A DNA stretch of 64,000 nt from Streptomyces sp. ISL-98 (GTDB taxonomy: Bacteria; Actinomycetota; Actinomycetes; Streptomycetales; Streptomycetaceae): assembly GCF_018614055.1 (NCBI RefSeq), contig NZ_JAGGPB010000056.1, forward strand, positions 25,051 to 89,050, read 5' to 3'. Under the pieces are notes generated by a model. The model did not search any database, was not told the DNA's origin, and saw nothing but the letters and a program-made list of their open reading frames with translations. A program made the translations under genes and the position numbers. This document shows positions 42,910 to 51,951 of the stretch, one piece after another (positions within the stretch are counted from its first letter, which is position 1; each line of letters begins with the position of its first letter).

Positions 42910-44640
42910 CTACTCCTGCCTGTCCCCCGGCGCCACGGGGAGGGAGCCGACGGGCCGGTTCTGAGCCCGGTCGAGGGCTGCGATCTCGGGGTGGTGCAGG
43001 TCGAACGCCGGGGACTCGGAACGGATGCGCGGCAGGGTGTTGAAGTTGTGCCGCGGGGGCGGGCAGGACGTCGCCCACTCCAGCGAACGGCCGTAGCCCC
43101 AGGGGTCGTCGACCGTGACCCTCTTGCCGTACTTGGCGGTCTTCCACACGTTGTAGAAGAACGGCAGCATCGAAAGCCCCAGCAGGAAAGAGCTGAGCGT
43201 GGAGATGGTGTTCAGCGCGGTGAATCCGTCGGCCGCGAGGTAGTCGGCGTAACGGCGTGGCATGCCCTCGGCACCCAGCCAGTGCTGCACCAGGAAGGTG
43301 CCGTGGAAGCCCACGAAAAGCGTCCAGAAGCTGATCTTCCCGAGCCGCTCGTCCAGCATCTTGCCTGTCATCTTCGGCCACCAGAAATGGAATCCGGCGA
43401 ACATCGCAAAGACCACGGTGCCGAAAACGACGTAGTGGAAGTGCGCTACGACGAAGTACGTGTCGGAGACATGGAAGTCCATCGGGGGCGAGGCCAGCAC
43501 GATTCCGGTCAGACCACCGAAGAGAAACGTGACGAGGAAACCGATCGCCCAGAGCATGGGGGTCTCGAAACTCAGGGAGCCGTTCCACATGGTGCCGATC
43601 CAGTTGAAGAACTTCACACCGGTCGGTACCGCGATCAGGAAGGTCATGAAGGAGAAGAACGGGAGCAGCACACCGCCGGTGACGAACATATGGTGCGCCC
43701 ATACCGTCGCCGACAGCCCGGCGATCGCGATCGTCGCGCCGATCAGACCGATGTAGCCGAAGAGCGGCTTGCGGCTGAAGACAGGAAACACTTCGGTGAC
43801 GATTCCGAAGAATGGCAACGCGATGATGTAGACCTCTGGATGGCCGAAGAACCAGAAGAGATGCTGCCAGAGAATCGCACCACCATTGGTCGCATCGAAG
43901 ATGTGCGCACCGAACTTGCGGTCCGCCTCCAGAGCCAGGAGTGCGGCGGCCAGCACAGGGAAGGCGAGCAGGACCAGCACACCGGTCAGCAGCACGTTCC
44001 AGCAGAAGATCGGCATCCGGAACATCGTCATGCCGGGTGCGCGCATGCAGATGATCGTGGTGATGAAGTTGACCGAGCCGAGGATCGTGCCGAATCCGGA
44101 GAAGGCCAGACCCATGATCCACATGTCGGCGCCGACACCCGGCGTACGGATCGCGCCGTTCAGTGGGGCGTAGGCGAACCAGCCGAAGTCGGCAGAGCCG
44201 TCGGGTGTGAGGAAACCGGCCACCACGATGGTCGAGCCGAAGAGATAGAGCCAGTACGCGAACATGTTCAGCCGCGGAAATGCCACATCGGGCGATCCGA
44301 TCTGCAGCGGCATGATCCAGTTCGCGAACCCGGCAAACAACGGCGTCGCGAACATCAGCAGCATGATCGTGCCGTGCAGCGTGAACGCCTGGTTGAACTG
44401 CTCGTTCGAAATGATCTGTGTGCCGGGCCGGGCGAGTTCAGCACGCATGAAGAGCGCCAGCACTCCGCCGATCAAAAAGAATACGAACGATGTGATCAGG
44501 TAGAGCGTGCCAATGGTCTTGTGGTCCGTACTGGTCGCCCACTGCACGACGACAGAGCCGCGCCGCTTGCTGCGGACCGGAAGTTCGTCCTCGTAACTGT
44601 CGTCGGCTTCGGCCGGTCCCACGGTGTCCGTCGTCCTCAT
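42910..44640 (-). CDS. ctaD: Cytochrome c oxidase subunit I, stand-alone paralogue
   Basis: 576 aa, about 12 membrane helices. Haem and copper ligands are in place: TLHGTIMLL (low-spin haem His), WFFGHPEVYI (CuB His with the cross-linked Tyr), AHHMFVTGG (CuB His pair) and HFHYVVFGTV (haem a and a3 His). The K-channel segment IAVPTGVKFFNW is present. No subunit II or III, and no qcr genes, are adjacent. It is therefore a second subunit I that must borrow partners encoded elsewhere. GGAAGG lies 8 nt before the ATG. Confidence 0.92.
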   Translation of the reverse strand: MRTTDTVGPAEADDSYEDELPVRSKRRGSVVVQWATSTDHKTIGTLYLITSFVFFLIGGVLALFMRAELARPGTQIISNEQFNQAFTLHGTIMLLMFATPLFAGFANWIMPLQIGSPDVAFPRLNMFAYWLYLFGSTIVVAGFLTPDGSADFGWFAYAPLNGAIRTPGVGADMWIMGLAFSGFGTILGSVNFITTIICMRAPGMTMFRMPIFCWNVLLTGVLVLLAFPVLAAALLALEADRKFGAHIFDATNGGAILWQHLFWFFGHPEVYIIALPFFGIVTEVFPVFSRKPLFGYIGLIGATIAIAGLSATVWAHHMFVTGGVLLPFFSFMTFLIAVPTGVKFFNWIGTMWNGSLSFETPMLWAIGFLVTFLFGGLTGIVLASPPMDFHVSDTYFVVAHFHYVVFGTVVFAMFAGFHFWWPKMTGKMLDERLGKISFWTLFVGFHGTFLVQHWLGAEGMPRRYADYLAADGFTALNTISTLSSFLLGLSMLPFFYNVWKTAKYGKRVTVDDPWGYGRSLEWATSCPPPRHNFNTLPRIRSESPAFDLHHPEIAALDRAQNRPVGSLPVAPGDRQE

Positions 44641-44864
44641 TAAGGGCCTTCCGGTCGACGATCACGTACGGGCAGCAAACCAGCCACCGGCCCGGCACGG
44701 GCCGTCGCCGGCTGCCATGTCGTCACTTTCACCCGGTAGGGCGGTCCGCCGGGCCCTCGGTCCGTGGAATTCCGCCACTCCGCGTTTGCGCGGACAAGGC
44801 CGCGGACGCAGTGTGGATTGGGGCTGTGCCGGACTCATGAAAGCCGGACGGCGGCACCCATTTC

Positions 44865-44906
44865 CGGGACTGAAACAGCGGGACTGACACAGCGGGACTG
44901 AAACAG
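44865..44906 (+). repeat. Three tandem 14-bp repeats in front of a ribosome-binding site
   Basis: CGGGACTGAAACAG at 44865 and 44893 flanks a one-base variant at 44879. The last copy runs directly into the GGAGG of the 107-aa gene at 44919, so the array is in its 5' leader. Confidence 0.9.
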
Positions 44907-44918
44907 GAGGAGAAGCAC

Positions 44919-45242
44919 ATGCCACGTGGCTCGAATTCCAAGCGTGAGCGCCAGTACGAACACATCAAGGAGAGCGCCGAGGAACGGGGCGAAAGCAAGA
45001 ACCGGGCCAAGGAAATCGCCTCGCGCACGGTGAACAAGGAACGTGCACGCTCCGGTGAATCCCGCACGGCGAGCAAGACTTCCACCCAGGACATGTCGTC
45101 GTCCAGGCGCGGCGGCCTGCGTTCAAGCAGTGGTTCCGAGGGTCCGACGTACGACCAGCTGTACGCGGAAGCCCAGCGCCGCAATATCCATGGGCGGTCG
45201 TCCATGAACAAGGCCGAGCTCAAGCGCGAGCTCGGCAAGTGA
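44919..45242 (+). CDS. Plasmid stabilisation-like, Rho N-terminal/SAP-like DNA-binding protein
   Basis: 107 aa, very hydrophilic. The N-terminal part is basic and charged (SNSKRERQYEHIKESAEERG). The C-terminal 35 residues, TYDQLYAEAQRRNIHGRSSM then NKAELKRELG, form a Rho-N/SAP-like helix-extended-loop-helix. Such proteins are annotated as plasmid stabilisation proteins in streptomycetes and probably bind nucleic acid. Good GGAGG at 8 nt. Not in an operon. Confidence 0.75.
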   Translation: MPRGSNSKRERQYEHIKESAEERGESKNRAKEIASRTVNKERARSGESRTASKTSTQDMSSSRRGGLRSSSGSEGPTYDQLYAEAQRRNIHGRSSMNKAELKRELGK

Positions 45243-45376
45243 CTGCTCTTTCCTGACGCACTGCCCTGACCAACACGTGCCGCTCACCACGCTGTTTCGG
45301 TGCCGACCCGCGGGGGCACCCGGGCACGGAGAGGCGCACGGACGGGTCAGGGCATTGTGCGAGCTGGGGTCGTATC

Positions 45377-46924
45377 TCAACTGGTCTCACTCCGTCTCAC
45401 CGGCTCCAGCGGCCGCGTCGCCGGGCCGTGCAGCAGCGAGCCGTCCGTGCCGAAGCGGGAGCCGTGGCAGGGGCACTCCCAGACGTGTTCGGCGTCGTTG
45501 AACTGCACCAGGCAGCCGAGGTGGGTGCAGCGTGCGGAGAGCGCGGTGGCGTGCCCGGTCTCGTCGCGGTACACCGCGCACTGCTTGCCCTCCAGCCGTA
45601 CGACGGCTCCGCTGCCCGGCGGGATGTCGGTCACGGAATCGACGTGGCTGGTGTGCAGCCGGTCGCCGACGAAGTGTTTGGCGACGGCGGCCTGGAACTT
45701 CGCGAGTTGCCCCGTGTCATGGACCGGCGGAAGCCTTCGCGGGTCGAAGAGGTCGGTCCAGGCCGGCCGGGGCCCGCCCGCGATGTGGGCGGTGAGGAGT
45801 TTGCCGGCCATCACTCCGTTGCTCATGCCCCACCCGCCGAAGCCTGTGGCCACGTAGACGTGCTGAGTGCGGGCGTGGGCGTGGCCGACGTACGGCAGGT
45901 GGTCGCTGGAGTCGTTGTCCTGTGCCTGCCAGCGGTAGGACCGGTCCGCCTCGGCGAAGCCGGGCATCCGCTCGCGCGCCCAGGCGTCGAGGCGCGCGAA
46001 GCGTTCCCGTACGTGCCCTGCCCCCGGTTCGAAGGACTCCCCGGTGACGATGAGCAGCCGACGTCCTTCGTCGAAGGGCGCGCTGCGCACCGAGCGGGTG
46101 TTGTCCTCCGGGGTGATGTACATGCCGGTGGGGGCGGATTCGGCCGGCACCGGCGCCGCGATCACCACCTCCCGACGGGGCTTCAGCCGGGTGAACAGCA
46201 GCGTGCGGTCGAAGACGGGGTAGTGCGTCGCGATGACCGCGTCGCGCGAGTCGACCGTGACGCCGCCGTCGGCGGTGAGGCGGCAGCGAGCGGCGTCGTG
46301 GAGCCCGGTGACTCGCGTGCGTTCGAAGATGCGGCCGCCCGCGCCGGTGATCGTCTCGGCCAGCGCGAGCAGGAACTTCCTTGGGTGGAACTGCAGTTGC
46401 CCGTCCACGCGCACAGCGCCCGCCACCTCGAAGGGCAGCTCGGTTTCGGTCACGAAGGACGCGTCGAGCCCTGCGCGCCGGGCGGCCTCCGCCTCGTTCC
46501 TGATCTCGCCGGTGCGCCGCGGATCCTGTACGTAGGTGTAGGCGGAGGCGTGTTCCAGGTCGGCGTCGATGTGCAGCTCGGCGCAGAGGGCCGCTGTCCG
46601 GTCGACGGCGTCCTGCTGCGAGAGGGCGTACAGACCGGCGCTGTCGGGGCCGTGCTTCGCCTCCAGATGGGCGTACAGGAGCCCGTGCATGGCCGTCAGT
46701 TTGGCCGTGGTGTATCCGCTCACCCCGGCGGCGATCCGGTCAGCCTCCAGGACGACGACGTCCAGGCCCGCCCGGACCAGTTCCCAGGCGGTGCACAGCC
46801 CGGCGATGCCGCCGCCGATCACGGCGACGTCCGCGGTCAGGTCCTTGCCGGGCGGCGGATAGCCCGTGCCCGGAGTGGTTGCCATCCAGTACGACTCGTC
46901 GATGGTCGGGCGTTCAGCGGCCAT
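45377..46924 (-). CDS. FAD-dependent oxidoreductase with C-terminal Rieske domain
   Basis: 515 aa. The N-terminal DAO-type FAD domain has VAVIGGGIAGLCTAWEL (about 33-49) and a C-terminal FAD contact, VATGFGGWGMSNG (about 357-369). The last 100 residues are a Rieske domain with CTHLGC and CPCHGS ligands for a 2Fe-2S cluster. Proteins of this layout are common in Streptomyces and act on unknown amines or sugars. The downstream F420 enzyme gene is upstream on the same strand, with only about 20 bp between, so the two are likely an operon. Confidence 0.88.
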   Translation of the reverse strand: MAAERPTIDESYWMATTPGTGYPPPGKDLTADVAVIGGGIAGLCTAWELVRAGLDVVVLEADRIAAGVSGYTTAKLTAMHGLLYAHLEAKHGPDSAGLYALSQQDAVDRTAALCAELHIDADLEHASAYTYVQDPRRTGEIRNEAEAARRAGLDASFVTETELPFEVAGAVRVDGQLQFHPRKFLLALAETITGAGGRIFERTRVTGLHDAARCRLTADGGVTVDSRDAVIATHYPVFDRTLLFTRLKPRREVVIAAPVPAESAPTGMYITPEDNTRSVRSAPFDEGRRLLIVTGESFEPGAGHVRERFARLDAWARERMPGFAEADRSYRWQAQDNDSSDHLPYVGHAHARTQHVYVATGFGGWGMSNGVMAGKLLTAHIAGGPRPAWTDLFDPRRLPPVHDTGQLAKFQAAVAKHFVGDRLHTSHVDSVTDIPPGSGAVVRLEGKQCAVYRDETGHATALSARCTHLGCLVQFNDAEHVWECPCHGSRFGTDGSLLHGPATRPLEPVRRSETS

Positions 46925-46945
46925 GTCTCCTCGGCTTCCTGTACG

Positions 46946-47908
46946 TCAGGCGTTACTGCGAAGCCGGGGCAGGACGGTGTCCCGGTAGAAATCGAAGAAC
47001 CCCTGCTGGTCCGGCCCGATCTGGTTGACGTACACCTCGTCGAATTCGGCGTCCGCGTAGGCGCGGACCGCTTTCACGTGTTCTTCCACGTCGTCGCCGC
47101 AGACGATGTCGTCACGGATCATGTCTTCGGTGACCAGTTCGCAGGCCTGCTCGAAGTGGCTGGGGGTGGGCAGGATCTGGCCCAGTTCGCCCGGCAGGCA
47201 CATGTTCGGCCACAGGCGTCGGACCGTCTTGACCGCACGGTCGCGGTCGGTGCCCCAGCAGACCTTCAGCCCGCCGACGACGGGCTTGCCAACGCCTCCG
47301 GCCTTGCGGAACTCCCCGATGAGTTCCCCGTCGGGGATCATCGTGATGAATCCGTCCCCGATGCGGCCGGCGAATGCGGCGGCGCGGGGGCCGAATCCCG
47401 AGATGTAGATGGGCGGTGGCTCGTCCGGGCGGGTGTAGAGACGGGCGTTCTCCACGGTGTAGTGCTGCCCACGGTGGGTGATCTGCTTGCCGGTGAACAG
47501 CTGCCGCATGATGTCGACAGCCTCTTCGAGCATCTCCAGCCGCAGGTCGGCAGCGGGCCACACGTCTCCGAGCACATGCTCGTTGAGCGCCTCACCGGTG
47601 CCCACTCCGAACCGGAAACGGCCGCCCGTCAGCACGGCGGACGTGGCCGCGGCCTGTGCGTTGAGTGCCGGGTGCATACGGACGGTCGGGCAGGTGACGA
47701 GCGTGGTCACGGGCAGCGAGCAGACCTGCGACAGGGCTCCGATCACGGACCATACGAAGGGGCTCTCGCCCTGTTCGTCGTTCCAGGGGTGGTAGTGGTC
47801 CGAGATGGCGAGTACGTCAAATCCAGCCTCTTCGGCAGCCTTGGCCTGCGCCAGCAGATCGGCGGGCCCGAACTCCTCGCTCGCCAGGAAGTAGCCGTAC
47901 GCGGTCAT
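46946..47908 (-). CDS. F420-dependent LLM-class oxidoreductase (TIGR03557 type)
   Basis: 320 aa from ATG 47908 with AAGGAG 4 nt upstream; an 8-residue extension is in frame but not needed. TIM-barrel luciferase-like fold with YGYFLASEEFGPADLL at the start, SDHYHPW, the RFRFGVGTGEALNEHV strand and PPPIYISGFGPRAAAFAG. This subgroup includes F420-dependent glucose-6-phosphate dehydrogenase relatives. The substrate is unknown. It is followed at once by the FAD/Rieske gene and may supply or accept hydride in the same pathway. Confidence 0.85.
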   Translation of the reverse strand: MTAYGYFLASEEFGPADLLAQAKAAEEAGFDVLAISDHYHPWNDEQGESPFVWSVIGALSQVCSLPVTTLVTCPTVRMHPALNAQAAATSAVLTGGRFRFGVGTGEALNEHVLGDVWPAADLRLEMLEEAVDIMRQLFTGKQITHRGQHYTVENARLYTRPDEPPPIYISGFGPRAAAFAGRIGDGFITMIPDGELIGEFRKAGGVGKPVVGGLKVCWGTDRDRAVKTVRRLWPNMCLPGELGQILPTPSHFEQACELVTEDMIRDDIVCGDDVEEHVKAVRAYADAEFDEVYVNQIGPDQQGFFDFYRDTVLPRLRSNA

Positions 47909-47993
47909 GGCGCTCCTTCGACGGTCCCCCACTCAGGGTGGCGCAGACAGCACCGGACCACACACCGGGGAGGTCCGGCGGGTGAACGAGTCC

Positions 47994-49136
47994 TCACTCC
48001 CGTTCCCGTTCCCTCTCCATCTCCTTCTCCTGGTAGGGCCGGCGCAGCAGCGCCCCCAGTCCGCCCACCGGCACATCCTCCGGGCCCTCGGCTCGCACCC
48101 GCAGCACCTCCGCGCCGGTCACCACTGCCGAGCGGAGCAGCGCGTCGTCGGCGCGCGCCGGCGACGGGTGCGGTTCGCCCAGGTACTGGAGGTCCGTACG
48201 GCGTACGGCGAGCTGGTCGGGCTCGTTGCCGACCCACACTTCCTGGTGTGCGTCCGGCCCGTCCGGACGTACGAACAGCTCGGCGATCCGGTGCTCGCGC
48301 GCCGCCTCGACGAGCGCGGGCACGCCCTCGGCCGTCGCGTCCGGGGCGGACTTGAACCGGTCCAGTTCCTCCTGCGCATGACGCCTCAGATGGTCCTGGC
48401 GGGCCTGCTCGACGTCCCCGTCGAGGAGCCGCGTCGACGCGCCCCCGGCGCGGCCGCCGTGTTCCGTTTCGACGACGAGCGGGCGCAGTGCGACAGGCAG
48501 GCTGTCGTGTACGGCGCGTCGCTCGCGCGGGTCCCCCGCCAGCACGATCAGATCGGCACCGGTCTCCTGCTGGCTCGCGTTGATGACCGCCGCGATTTCG
48601 CCGGCGTTGCGCTCCCACGTGTCTTCGACACTCTGCTGGTGATGAATCTCGGACCGGTCGGCGCTCGCCGTGCGGTGAATCGGCCACTCCTCGCCCTGGG
48701 CATGTGCCATCACCCGGCTTCCGAGCGGGCTGCGGAGCTCCAGGTCCGCGCCCTTGCGATCGATGTACGCGATGAGGCAGACGGGTTCCTGTACGGCGTG
48801 GTCCAGCAGCGGGGTGACCCGGGGCAGCGGCGACCAGGAGACGTCGAAGGGGGACGCGGGGCGGGTGCCCAGCGGTGGGTCGAGGACGACTTTGCCGTGC
48901 GCGGCGAAGACGGCACGCCCGGACTCTCCCGGCTGATGCGGCAGGGCGGTCAGCGCCTCGTACACCGCGCGGCCGGTCGGCTCGTCGGCCCCTTGCGCGA
49001 TCAGTTCGCGGCAGGCCTCACTGGCCTGGAGCTCGCGGCGGCCGGGGGTGGACTCATCGGTCCATTCGGTGTCGAGGTGAACGCTGGCCCAAGGGCCGGG
49101 GCGCTCGTAGAGCGGGGTGAGAAAGGCGAGTTGCAT
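47994..49136 (-). CDS. Vms1/Ankzf1-like peptidyl-tRNA hydrolase family protein (Rv2629-like)
   Basis: 380 aa. The eRF1-like N-terminal domain starts FLTPLYERPGPWASVHLDTE, and the middle domain shows HHQQSVEDTWERNAGEIAAV and ADLIVLAGDPRERRAVHDSL. The C-terminal part resembles the third eRF1 domain (HRIAELFVRPDG and an LRSAVVTGAEVLRV segment). Mycobacterial Rv2629 is a hypoxia/stress gene, and relatives rescue stalled ribosomes. The last residues are a Glu/Arg run (EMERERERE). Strong GAGAGGAAG site before the ATG. Confidence 0.75.
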   Translation of the reverse strand: MQLAFLTPLYERPGPWASVHLDTEWTDESTPGRRELQASEACRELIAQGADEPTGRAVYEALTALPHQPGESGRAVFAAHGKVVLDPPLGTRPASPFDVSWSPLPRVTPLLDHAVQEPVCLIAYIDRKGADLELRSPLGSRVMAHAQGEEWPIHRTASADRSEIHHQQSVEDTWERNAGEIAAVINASQQETGADLIVLAGDPRERRAVHDSLPVALRPLVVETEHGGRAGGASTRLLDGDVEQARQDHLRRHAQEELDRFKSAPDATAEGVPALVEAAREHRIAELFVRPDGPDAHQEVWVGNEPDQLAVRRTDLQYLGEPHPSPARADDALLRSAVVTGAEVLRVRAEGPEDVPVGGLGALLRRPYQEKEMERERERE

Positions 49137-49203
49137 TGCTTCCTCTCTTCCTCCCGGAGAGGCCGGGCATCGCGTTTGTGGCGGGTACCCGGAAGATCGG
49201 GAG

Positions 49204-49380
49204 TCACACGGGGCTGCCGTCGTCCCGGTCGGTGATGACGCCGATCAGCCGTTCGCCGTCGGCCACCAGCACTTCTCCGATGTCCCTGGCCCGCATCAGT
49301 CGGGCCGCTTCGACCAGCGAGGCCTCGGGCCGTACCGTCGCCGCCCCGGGTGTCATGAGGTCCCGTACGAGCTGCGCCAT
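49204..49380 (-). pseudogene. Truncated CBS-domain protein
   Basis: 58 aa from ATG 49380. It starts as a normal Streptomyces CBS protein (MAQLVRDLMTPGAATVRPEA, then LMRARDIGEVLVADGERLIG) but ends VITDRDDGSPV at a TGA, where the family continues with about 70 more residues including the second CBS motif. Half of the CBS pair is therefore missing, and the adenosyl-ligand site cannot form. It is probably a remnant after deletion, in an area with several other damaged genes. Confidence 0.7.
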
Positions 49381-49974
49381 GGCTGATCGCCTGCTCTCCC
49401 TGATCTTCCGTTGTGGGATCTTCCGTTTTCGGTCGGGTCTGTGGCCCGAGGTACCCGCCGTCGGCAGGGCTATGCGTTCGCGCCGGGGCAGATGGTGGGT
49501 TTGAGGTCGGCGGGGAGGGGGACTCGGTGCGGCGGCCGAGCGGCCATGGATGAGCAGAGAGCTTCGGGCGCGGACGGCGGTCCGCGCCCGAAGCGCGCTC
49601 AGAGCTGGGCATCGCCGCAAGATTCCACAGCCGGGCGGCCGCAACGCGTGTCGATCCGCCCTCGGCCGGTCCGGTGCCCAGGATGATGCCCACCAGTGTC
49701 GACATGCGCGTGGAGGCAGAATGCCGTATCGATTCCGGCGCATCGGGCTGCCGGTCCTGGTGATCGCGTCGGCTGATCGCGGAGGAGGATCCGTCCTCGA
49801 CGCCGACACGCTGTTCCTGTCACGGTTTCCCGGGGATGGGAGGTCGTCGCCGCGGGCTGCGGCCCCGAACGCGCCGGCCGTACCAATGCGAGATCAAGGG
49901 AGGCTGAGCGGCGTGCGGACGCTGTTCGTTCTCCGCCTGGTCCTGAGCTGATGCACCGGTGAAGGGATGCCGCG
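49381..49974. other. 594-bp region without a recognisable gene
   Basis: Open frames are present on both strands but none shows family features or a ribosome site. The only clear structure is the hairpin at 49561-49594. Lying between a truncated and an internally shortened gene, it may be the scar of deletions. Confidence 0.5.
49561..49594. terminator. 15-bp stem, 4-nt loop hairpin in a gene-free stretch
   Basis: GCTTCGGGCGCGGAC (49561-49575) pairs exactly with 49580-49594 around GGCG. It looks like a terminator but no intact gene ends near it on either strand, so its gene may have been lost. Confidence 0.6.
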
Positions 49975-50370
49975 ATGCGCACGTTCGTACGTGAACACTC
50001 GCTCACCCCGGCTTTCTCACCCCGGGAGGACTCGCCGCGCTGGGCGGCCTCCACCGGCCTGCGGCAGGTGCTGTTGTCCCGGTCGCTGGGACTGGTCATG
50101 GCCGGGCTGTTTCTGCTGTCCTGGCCGGACCGGTCCGTGTCCGGCGTGGCGGCCTTCAACGAGCAGCGGCTGCGTCAACTTCAGGGCCCACTCGGGTGGG
50201 GCGAGTACCTGGTGTCCGCCGACTTCTGGAGCCGTACGTTCCAGAACTGGCAGTCCAAGTTCCTCGCGGTGAGATCCATGGCCATCCTCTCCGTCTACCT
50301 GCGCCAACGCGGTTCACCGGAGTCCAAGCCCGTGGGAGCGCCGCACCACGCCACCGGCGTCGAAGGCTGA
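49975..50370 (+). CDS. Shortened DUF6766-like membrane protein
   Basis: 131 aa. The N-terminal RTFVREHSLTPAF segment resembles the start of DUF6766 proteins, but the next part, EDSPRWAASTGLRQVLLSRS, belongs to the second half of the family as I recall it. It ends with the usual LRQRGSPESKPVGAPH tail. Full-length members are about 215 residues, so roughly 80-90 residues including a membrane helix pair appear deleted in frame near residue 15. It may be non-functional. No strong ribosome site is visible. Confidence 0.6.
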   Translation: MRTFVREHSLTPAFSPREDSPRWAASTGLRQVLLSRSLGLVMAGLFLLSWPDRSVSGVAAFNEQRLRQLQGPLGWGEYLVSADFWSRTFQNWQSKFLAVRSMAILSVYLRQRGSPESKPVGAPHHATGVEG

Positions 50371-50508
50371 GGGACTGGGCGGTCACACGGTTTATGCGGC
50401 TCGCGGGCGGGGCGTTCCGGGGGCAGGATGAAATGCGGGGTTTCTGGGTACCTGGCGGTGAAAAGCACGCGTCCCCTCGGCCGCTGCCCACATGAGAGCG
50501 GGAGTGTG

Positions 50509-51324
50509 ATGGACAAGGAACCGACCGCGGCCTCGACCGCGAGTGTGACGTCAAGCCACGAGGTTTTCGGCGCACCGTGCTGGATCACGCTGATGGCTCG
50601 CGATCTGCAAGCCGCCCATGCCTTCTACGGCGCGGTCCTCGGGTGGAAATTCCGGCGCGTGAGACTGGGCGCCGAGTTCAGTCTCGCGGTGTCCGACGGC
50701 ACGCCCGTGGCCGGTATCGGCGCGCTCGCTCCTGCCCTGCAGGTGCCGGTTGCCTGGACGCCGTACTTCGCGGTCGTCGACGCCGACGAAACCGCGGCGC
50801 GCATCCGGGAGCGCAGCGCGACCGTCGCGGTGGGTCCGCTCCGTTTCCCCGTGGGCCGCGGGGCTCTCGCGGCGGACCGTGACGGTGCCGTCTTCGGCAT
50901 CTGGGAAGGCCAGCTCGTCTCCGACTGGCAGTCCTGGCGCAAGAACGCACCCGCCTGGCTGCGGCTGCGGACACGGAACGCGTTCGATGCCGCGATCTTC
51001 TACGGCGAGGTCCTGGACTGGGCCAGCGGCAAGCCGGGCTGCTGCGAGGTCGACTACGAGGAGGACGAAGTCGTACTGCACCAGCACGGGCAAGTCCTCG
51101 CCCGCCTGAGCTCGGGCGCGATCGGTACGGCACCCGACCCCTTGATCCAGCCCCGCTGGCACATCCACTTCCCTGTCCCGGACGTGGAAGCCACCGTCGA
51201 CCGAGCGTGCCGTCACGGCGGTTCCGTCCTCGGGCGGAATCCCTCCCCGTACGGCGTGGAGGCGACGCTGCGCGACCCTGACGGCGGTCTGTTCACGGTG
51301 ACGAGCCAGCCTTCGGTCATCTGA
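50509..51324 (+). CDS. VOC family protein, two glyoxalase/bleomycin-resistance domains
   Basis: 271 aa from ATG 50509 (GGGAG 5-8 nt upstream). Two tandem VOC domains: the first begins APCWITLMARDLQAAHAFYG, the second APAWLRLRTRNAFDAAIFYG. The pattern DPDGGLFTVTSQ near the end carries the usual last strand. Streptomyces members of this type are small-molecule binding or hydroxylase-like proteins of unknown substrate. It is convergent with a decayed gene. Confidence 0.82.
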   Translation: MDKEPTAASTASVTSSHEVFGAPCWITLMARDLQAAHAFYGAVLGWKFRRVRLGAEFSLAVSDGTPVAGIGALAPALQVPVAWTPYFAVVDADETAARIRERSATVAVGPLRFPVGRGALAADRDGAVFGIWEGQLVSDWQSWRKNAPAWLRLRTRNAFDAAIFYGEVLDWASGKPGCCEVDYEEDEVVLHQHGQVLARLSSGAIGTAPDPLIQPRWHIHFPVPDVEATVDRACRHGGSVLGRNPSPYGVEATLRDPDGGLFTVTSQPSVI

Positions 51325-51335
51325 CCCTCACGTCA

Positions 51336-51951
51336 TCAGAGTGGTGCGCGCAGACTGCACCGGCCGTCGCACCACGCTGCGACCAGCCGTTCGCCGAGCA
51401 GTGCGTCGACCCGCCCGGTGGCGTCGACGCCGAATGCCGCGTCCGCTTCCGCGTCCGGCCAGGGTTCCTCCTCCAGCAGCCCGCCGACGATGTCCCGGCG
51501 GACGACCTGCTCGTGCACCGCGTCCGCTTCCAGTGCTCGGCGTAGAAATGCACGGCGGCGGGACCCGCTTCGCTCGGCACGGATGATCACCAGCTCTTCC
51601 TTCTCCTCACCAGGCGTGATCAGCCCCTGGTCCTCCAGCCATTCCCTTCTGGAGCGGAGTACGGGCCCGAAGGGCACGCGGCGCCGGTCCGCCACCACGG
51701 GCCGCATACCGGCCCGTCGCTCCACGAGCGCCCGGCTGTCGCGCGCCGGCGGCCCAGGCCACGGCGGCGGCGTGCCGTGCGGGTGCGGGTTCCAGTGCGG
51801 GTACGTAGGGCGGATTGCTGAGGGCGAGATCGAATCGGCGGCCCTGGACCGGGGCCGGCAGGTCGCCGCGCAGGTGGCGGAGCCGGCTGTCCCATTCCAG
51901 CAGGCTGAGCATCGCGTCACCTCTGCGAGCGACTTGCGTCGGGCACTCCAT
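51336..51951 (-). pseudogene. Decayed HemK2-like methyltransferase fused to remnant of an iron-containing redox enzyme
   Basis: In one frame, GRRFDLALSNPPYVPA (NPPY motif of PrmC/HemK2 methyltransferases) is seen. Another frame gives ADRRRVPFGPVLRSRREWLE and EEKEELVIIRAE, the normal C-terminus of that family. Directly behind this, with no N-terminal part, come HFYAEH in one frame and EADAVHEQVVRRDIVGGLLE in the next. These join perfectly if one base is restored between 51532 and 51533, and continue to a CSLRAPL end typical of iron-containing redox enzymes. At least one frameshift and two deletions are needed, so the locus is dead. Confidence 0.78.
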
